Shown here piece by piece: positions 59,703-64,000 of a DNA stretch of 64,000 nt. How positions within the stretch are numbered: the stretch's first letter is position 1; every line of letters starts with the position of its first letter. Location of the stretch: NCBI RefSeq assembly GCF_001936575.1, contig NZ_MSMP01000022.1:1-64000 (forward strand). Reading direction: 5' to 3'. A program made the position numbers and the translations under genes. The notes under the pieces were generated by a model. It did no database searches. It saw only the letters and a list, made by a program, of their open reading frames with translations, and was not told the origin of the DNA. The stretch is from Tenacibaculum agarivorans (GTDB lineage: Bacteria > Bacteroidota > Bacteroidia > Flavobacteriales > Flavobacteriaceae).

Positions 59703-61565
59703 CTAAGATGCTTCCAAGTATTCTAGTATAGAGCTCCCTTTAGGAGCATTAACTTTTTTACGTAATCTAGAACGACTTCTTACAACACTATCATTAGAAA
59801 TAGCCAACATTGTAGCTATTTGTTCAGTGTCTAGATATAGCTTCTCCATAGCTAATAAACGTTCTTCAGATTTTGTTAATTTATACCCTTTGTCTTTCAA
59901 TTTTATAAAAAAACGTGGATGGACTTTTGTAAATTTTTCTTTGAAAATATACCAATCATCAGAGGTTAAAATTTTAGTGGTGGTTAAATCTTGAATTTTA
60001 TATATAACCTCTTTCCCTCCTATTTCTTCTTTCAGTTTTTCTATTTCTTGAGTCAGAGATTCTTGAACTTTACTTTTTTCTATTAATTGTTTTGTGAATT
60101 CCTCAAGATCTTTTTTATTCTTTTCTATTTTCATCGCTAAAGCTTTTCGCTTTAATTTTCCCTTTAACCAAATAAGATATGATATCACAGTAGAAAGTAA
60201 TAGTATAGCCACTATAACAATCCATAATGTTTTTTGTTTGGCTTTTGCTATACTTTTATCTTTCTCTAGTAATGCAATTTCTGTTTCATTTTTAAAAATT
60301 TCGTTGTCTTTTCTTTGCGTTTCAAATTGAGATTGATAATACAAAAATTTATTTCTTTTAATTCTTGCATCTTCTAAAGCTTTAGCATCAGTATATTTTT
60401 TCAAATATTTATAAGAAGCATTATATTTATTTTGAGCGGCAAGCACTTCAGACATTTCTTTATTTGCATTGATAAACATATCTACATCTCCAATATGATT
60501 TTCTTTAGCTAATAATTCTTCATAATATTTTTGAGCAGTACTATGTTTATTTTTTTTCTTATAATATCTACCATTATACAATAAATACGCATTTTTATCA
60601 TGCTTTAATCCCTTTACTTTTAATTGTAATTGTGTTTCAAAAATTTTAAGATATTTATAACTACTATCTAATTCATTCTTTCTCAGATGATATTTAATTT
60701 GTGTTTTTAGTTGGTAAGTTTCAAGCCTACTTTTCATATTCTCATCTGAAATTTTTTTTAAAGTAATTTGAGCAGAATCAAGATACTTTTTTGCTGTATC
60801 TATTTCATCTTTTTTAAAGTAAGATGTAAATAAATGCGAATAGGCATTAAAGATTGCAACATTATTTTTTATGGCTTTTGCGTTCGATAAAATTCTTTTT
60901 CGTTCATATATCGCCTTATCATGAAAACCATTTGTCCCATATAAACTTGATAATTCATTAAGTGTATAATTTGCATAATCTTTATCTCCTAAGGCATCAT
61001 ATAAGTTATAAGCCTCTTCAAAACGCTGAACACTATTGATAAAGTCATTAAGGTCAAAATATACTTGTCCTGCAAAAAAGCGAGCGTCCGCAGCAAAAAT
61101 AGAATCTTTATTTTTTAGAAAAAGATCTCCTGATCTATCGTAATCTATAACCGCATTATCTAATTCTTCCCTATTGTAATAATACCCTCCTCTTTTTAAT
61201 ACAATGTGTGCTTCAGAACTTATCTTTTTGAAGTTTTTTTTGAACTTAAGTATGTTTTGAATTTCTAGAAGTACAGAATCTAATTGTCCTTTATTTGAAT
61301 ACTTCTGAATAATAAATCTTGATTTTTCAGCCGCCAGATCATATTGCCCTTCCTTCTTTGAGAGGCTAACAACTTCTTTCAAATATTTCAATTGATCAGG
61401 ATGATTACTTCTGACCATTTCTTTAGTAAGAGAATCTAAAATTTGTATACGCTGTTCTATTGACTTTACTTCTCTTAACTTTTCTTGTAATTCATCTATC
61501 TTATTCTGCGAAAAACCGGTTTTTAACGCACACAAGAACAAAATGAAAAAAAAATTTTTATTCAT
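59703..61565 (-). CDS. TPR-containing membrane regulator with C-terminal HTH
   Basis: A 620-residue protein of the flavobacterial TPR-LuxR-like type. Signal peptide (MNKNFFFILFLCALKTGFSQ), then tetratricopeptide-like helical repeats (about 20-420; for example KDSIFAADARFFAGQVYFDLNDFINSVQRFEEAYNLY), one membrane helix (about 445-467, TLWIVIVAILLLSTVISYLI), a cytosolic coiled coil (about 470-520), and a C-terminal helix-turn-helix (about 560-620; KLTKSEERLLAMEKLYLDTEQIATMLAISNDSVVRSRSRLRKKV), the LuxR-like DNA-binding part. It would relay a periplasmic signal to the genome in one chain. The gene is next to a T9SS cargo gene. Confidence 0.85.
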   Translation of the reverse strand: MNKNFFFILFLCALKTGFSQNKIDELQEKLREVKSIEQRIQILDSLTKEMVRSNHPDQLKYLKEVVSLSKKEGQYDLAAEKSRFIIQKYSNKGQLDSVLLEIQNILKFKKNFKKISSEAHIVLKRGGYYYNREELDNAVIDYDRSGDLFLKNKDSIFAADARFFAGQVYFDLNDFINSVQRFEEAYNLYDALGDKDYANYTLNELSSLYGTNGFHDKAIYERKRILSNAKAIKNNVAIFNAYSHLFTSYFKKDEIDTAKKYLDSAQITLKKISDENMKSRLETYQLKTQIKYHLRKNELDSSYKYLKIFETQLQLKVKGLKHDKNAYLLYNGRYYKKKNKHSTAQKYYEELLAKENHIGDVDMFINANKEMSEVLAAQNKYNASYKYLKKYTDAKALEDARIKRNKFLYYQSQFETQRKDNEIFKNETEIALLEKDKSIAKAKQKTLWIVIVAILLLSTVISYLIWLKGKLKRKALAMKIEKNKKDLEEFTKQLIEKSKVQESLTQEIEKLKEEIGGKEVIYKIQDLTTTKILTSDDWYIFKEKFTKVHPRFFIKLKDKGYKLTKSEERLLAMEKLYLDTEQIATMLAISNDSVVRSRSRLRKKVNAPKGSSILEYLEAS

Positions 61566-61668
61566 GAACTTAGCTTAGTTAGTTAACATAGTGAGGGTTA
61601 GATAAACTTATAACCTAAACTTAAATGACTTAATGTGTGGTGGAAAATTAACAAAAAATTATGAACAA

Positions 61669-61699
61669 AAAAAAGAGTTCCTTTATGGAACTCTTTTGT
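61669..61699 (-). terminator. Terminator of the T9SS cargo gene at 61813
   Basis: AAAAGAGTTCC / GGAACTCTTTT with a 5-base loop; read on the minus strand a T run follows. It is 115 bases past the stop at 61813, with a second AT-rich stem (TATCTCTTTTTTAGATA) between. Confidence 0.7.
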
Positions 61700-61812
61700 A
61701 CTTGATAATGAATAAAAATATCTCTTTTTTAGATATCTCTTTTTTTAGAATTCAAGAACCAACTGTTAGTTAGTTTTGAAACTTTAGCCTATAATTATGA
61801 GGCCATTGATTT

Positions 61813-64000
61813 TTACTTTAACACGATCTTTTTTGATACATGCTTAGCTTCAGATTCTAACTTTACTATATAAACTCCTGTTTGAGTATTTGGTAATGTT
61901 ATTACATTTTTACCATTTCCTAAATAGTTTTCATTTAAAATCTCAGCTCCTAAAATATTAAACACAGATACATTGAAGTTTTCACCTTGAATACCTTCTA
62001 CAACTATATGTTTATCTGAATTATATATTCTAATATTTGATATCTCCTCAGTCGGAGTTGATAATACTTTAGATGATTTTACATGTAAGAAGAATCTTCC
62101 TGCTTCATTTACATCTGTTTGTGCTTTAATTGTATATGTTTCAGATTCTGATAATTCTACATATTTCCCTAATTCTTTATCTTCTAAGTATAACTGAGTA
62201 TCATCTGATAAAGAGAAAGAGGCCGCACTAAATACTAATTCTTTACCCTTAGTAGCTTTAACTCCTACAGGAATTACAGTAGTTTCAAAACTATCATTTG
62301 GTAGTGATTGATAGGTAAAGTTCACATCAGAAGAATTGTCTACTAACTTTGTGAATATATCTACATCTGCTCCGTCAAAATTTCCAACATCATATCCTGC
62401 ATCTAAACCATTAGTATACTTTTCACCATAGAAGATACTTGTTTTTACTGTTCGATTATCAGCATTTACATACAATTCAACTTTTGGAATAGTTGTTTTA
62501 GTATTTCTAGCAAATACACCAGAAGCAGTTGAATTTACAGATCTTTGTGCTTGGTTAAATACAACACTAGTGCTTGAATTGGTTCTTATAAAGAAACCTT
62601 GTCCAGGTGCTAATTTACGTTCTGCACTTACTAATGAATTCGCTACATATTTATTCTGGCTACTATCCCATAAATACACTCCAACGTTTACTGGATCAAA
62701 ATTAGCTAAGTTATCTTGTATAAAGTTTTCATTTGAATTGGCATTTACTGGTACAAATGCTGAATACGGGTTTCCAATTGCATTCCATTGCGAAGCAGCA
62801 ACAGTTTTATTAAGATTAGCCGTTTCTAGAGTTCCTGTAAATGAAACTGCTCCATCTGAACCTCTAGATATAATGTATCCTCTACCCTTTTCAAATGTTA
62901 ATGCATTAGTTGCTAAATCATTTTCAGTATAATATACCCATTTAGATCCTGCAGCATTACTATCGTCATAATATGCTACTGCATATCTATTTGGAGTTAC
63001 TGTAGGATTCACACGAATATTATTTGCAGGATTTTCAACAAATTCTTTGATACTTTGTCCAACCACTGGTGCTGAAATTATACTCCATTGGTTTGCTAAT
63101 AAACCTCCTCTTTCGTAAGTTACTGTTCCATTAGCTGCACCTCTAACAATAAAAGCTCCACTATCAGATGCTGTAGAAGTGATAGCCACTGTTCCACTAT
63201 TATCAAAATCAGCAGCTACAATTGCACCTCCATCTTCGGCAATAGTAAATGAAGAAGAAGCTTCTACTGTTAAATCATTCATTTCAGCTACAACTCCTGA
63301 AGCGATATTTGGTGTAGTAGCTACATTTGGTATTGTAACATTATCCGTTGTTAATGGTAGTAAATCCCCATCCCAATTGGTTGCTACATTCCATACAGCA
63401 CTTGTACTTCCATCCCAAGTAGATACATTATCTCTTGTATGTAAATAGAACCTTCCTATTCCACTTTCAGCTGCTGTTAATTGTACTGTATACGTATTTA
63501 CTCCATCTAATAATTCAAATGTACCTAGATCTCTATCTTCAATAAATACTTGAATTTCTGCAGGTAAATTAGAATTATTTGCTCCAAAAACAACTTCTTT
63601 TCCTGAAGCAGCTTCTAACCCAATAGGAACAATCATGGTTTCATAATTTGAATCAGGTAATGATTGGTATGTAAAATCACTTGTAGATGAGCCATCAACT
63701 AAATGTGTATATACATCGAAAGCTGCTCCTCCAAAATTCCCTACATCAAATCCTGGATCTAAACCTATAGTAGCTCCGCTACGATATCCAATTGTAGTCA
63801 ATACAGTTACTGCATCAGAAGTTGCAGATAATTCAATAGTTGGTACTGAATTTAATACTCCTTGTTGAAAACCTTGAGTTAAAGTTATATTTGAATTCGT
63901 TATAGTACCTGCTATAGGCTGCCCTATGGTATAATCTAAAGTTACTGTTCCGTTGGAAATTGAATTTCCTCCAGCTCCAATTACCGACCTTCCAAGAGAT
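61813..64000 (-). CDS. T9SS-secreted protein with a repeated domain pair, partial at the 5' end
   Basis: The minus-strand frame stays open from its stop at 61813 to the window edge, so the gene starts beyond 64000 and at least 728 residues are visible. A TTG near 63801 is not the true start, since the upstream frame reads IGQPIAGTITNSNITLTQGFQQ, a typical mature-protein entry. Two copies of one beta-rich domain (about 125 residues; DxGYDVGNF/DPGFDVGNF, FTYQSLP, ETxVxPxG, GKExVF, GxFxLH) flank a central part, and the C-terminus is a T9SS type A sorting domain (RIYNSDKHIVVEG, VSVFNILGAEIL, NTQTGVYIVKLESEAKHVSKKIVLK). Function unknown, probably surface-exposed. Confidence 0.85.
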   Translation of the reverse strand, partial: SLGRSVIGAGGNSISNGTVTLDYTIGQPIAGTITNSNITLTQGFQQGVLNSVPTIELSATSDAVTVLTTIGYRSGATIGLDPGFDVGNFGGAAFDVYTHLVDGSSTSDFTYQSLPDSNYETMIVPIGLEAASGKEVVFGANNSNLPAEIQVFIEDRDLGTFELLDGVNTYTVQLTAAESGIGRFYLHTRDNVSTWDGSTSAVWNVATNWDGDLLPLTTDNVTIPNVATTPNIASGVVAEMNDLTVEASSSFTIAEDGGAIVAADFDNSGTVAITSTASDSGAFIVRGAANGTVTYERGGLLANQWSIISAPVVGQSIKEFVENPANNIRVNPTVTPNRYAVAYYDDSNAAGSKWVYYTENDLATNALTFEKGRGYIISRGSDGAVSFTGTLETANLNKTVAASQWNAIGNPYSAFVPVNANSNENFIQDNLANFDPVNVGVYLWDSSQNKYVANSLVSAERKLAPGQGFFIRTNSSTSVVFNQAQRSVNSTASGVFARNTKTTIPKVELYVNADNRTVKTSIFYGEKYTNGLDAGYDVGNFDGADVDIFTKLVDNSSDVNFTYQSLPNDSFETTVIPVGVKATKGKELVFSAASFSLSDDTQLYLEDKELGKYVELSESETYTIKAQTDVNEAGRFFLHVKSSKVLSTPTEEISNIRIYNSDKHIVVEGIQGENFNVSVFNILGAEILNENYLGNGKNVITLPNTQTGVYIVKLESEAKHVSKKIVLK

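Noticed and set aside
1..64000. Prophage, insertion sequence, defence island or biosynthetic cluster
   Set aside because: No integrase, transposase, capsid, restriction, Cas or NRPS/PKS motif was seen; gene spacing and families are typical of core flavobacterial chromosome.

Overview
The window is a chromosomal segment of an AT-rich marine-type member of the Bacteroidota, almost certainly family Flavobacteriaceae (a Tenacibaculum/Polaribacter-like genome would fit; the genus cannot be fixed from this sequence). The evidence is the gliding genes gldF/gldG, three secreted proteins with type IX secretion (T9SS) C-terminal sorting domains, many SPII lipoproteins without Shine-Dalgarno sites, a few TAnnTTTG-type -7 boxes, a TonB-dependent receptor with a carboxypeptidase-like N-terminal domain, and flavobacterial families such as DUF4294 and DUF2911. 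I see no rRNA, tRNA, insertion sequence, phage or CRISPR array. Most of the window is ordinary housekeeping and envelope content.

Layout: 0-11 kb (mostly minus strand) holds a DUF4294 protein, a serine palmitoyltransferase-like enzyme, pyruvate carboxylase, a two-subunit molybdenum hydroxylase (IorAB-like) and acetyl-CoA synthetase. 11-18 kb holds small unknowns, a fasciclin protein, purC, two tandem paralogous lipoproteins and a beta-helix lipoprotein. 17.7-22.4 kb has phoH divergent from a DUF62 (SAM hydrolase-like) gene, an ABM-domain gene, gldF and gldG. 22.4-30 kb is accessory: unknown proteins, an aquaporin with a Cys-rich tail, DUF2911, YciI-like, and two T9SS cargo proteins, one a 1026-residue lectin with a tandem 351-residue duplication. 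30-38 kb carries a Na+/solute symporter preceded by a 34-residue membrane miniprotein and a lipoprotein, a PhoX-like/di-heme peroxidase pair, and dps divergent from oxyR. 38-46 kb has an ABC-F ATPase, a thioredoxin-fold lipoprotein without Cys-x-x-Cys, a DEAD-box helicase, rny, a 6S RNA gene that I infer from its fold, zapA and a zapB-like coiled coil. 46-51 kb carries an M23 peptidase and a TonB receptor, both with TTG starts. 51-58.6 kb has an F5/8C-like lipoprotein, an AraC regulator with two HTH domains ahead of SnoaL-like/4-TM/YHS genes, a beta-mannosidase and a YhhN protein. 58.6-64 kb has unknowns, a 57-codon candidate gene, a TPR-TM-HTH regulator and a T9SS cargo gene cut by the window end.

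The least ordinary signals are: the 6S-like RNA between zapA and rny; the ABC-F protein with one intact and one degenerate composite ATP site; the DUF62 protein that seems to lack two of three triad residues; the miniprotein in the symporter operon; a decaying 18-bp tandem repeat; and the PhoX-like/peroxidase pair beside dps-oxyR. No wholly new multi-gene defence or mobile system is evident.
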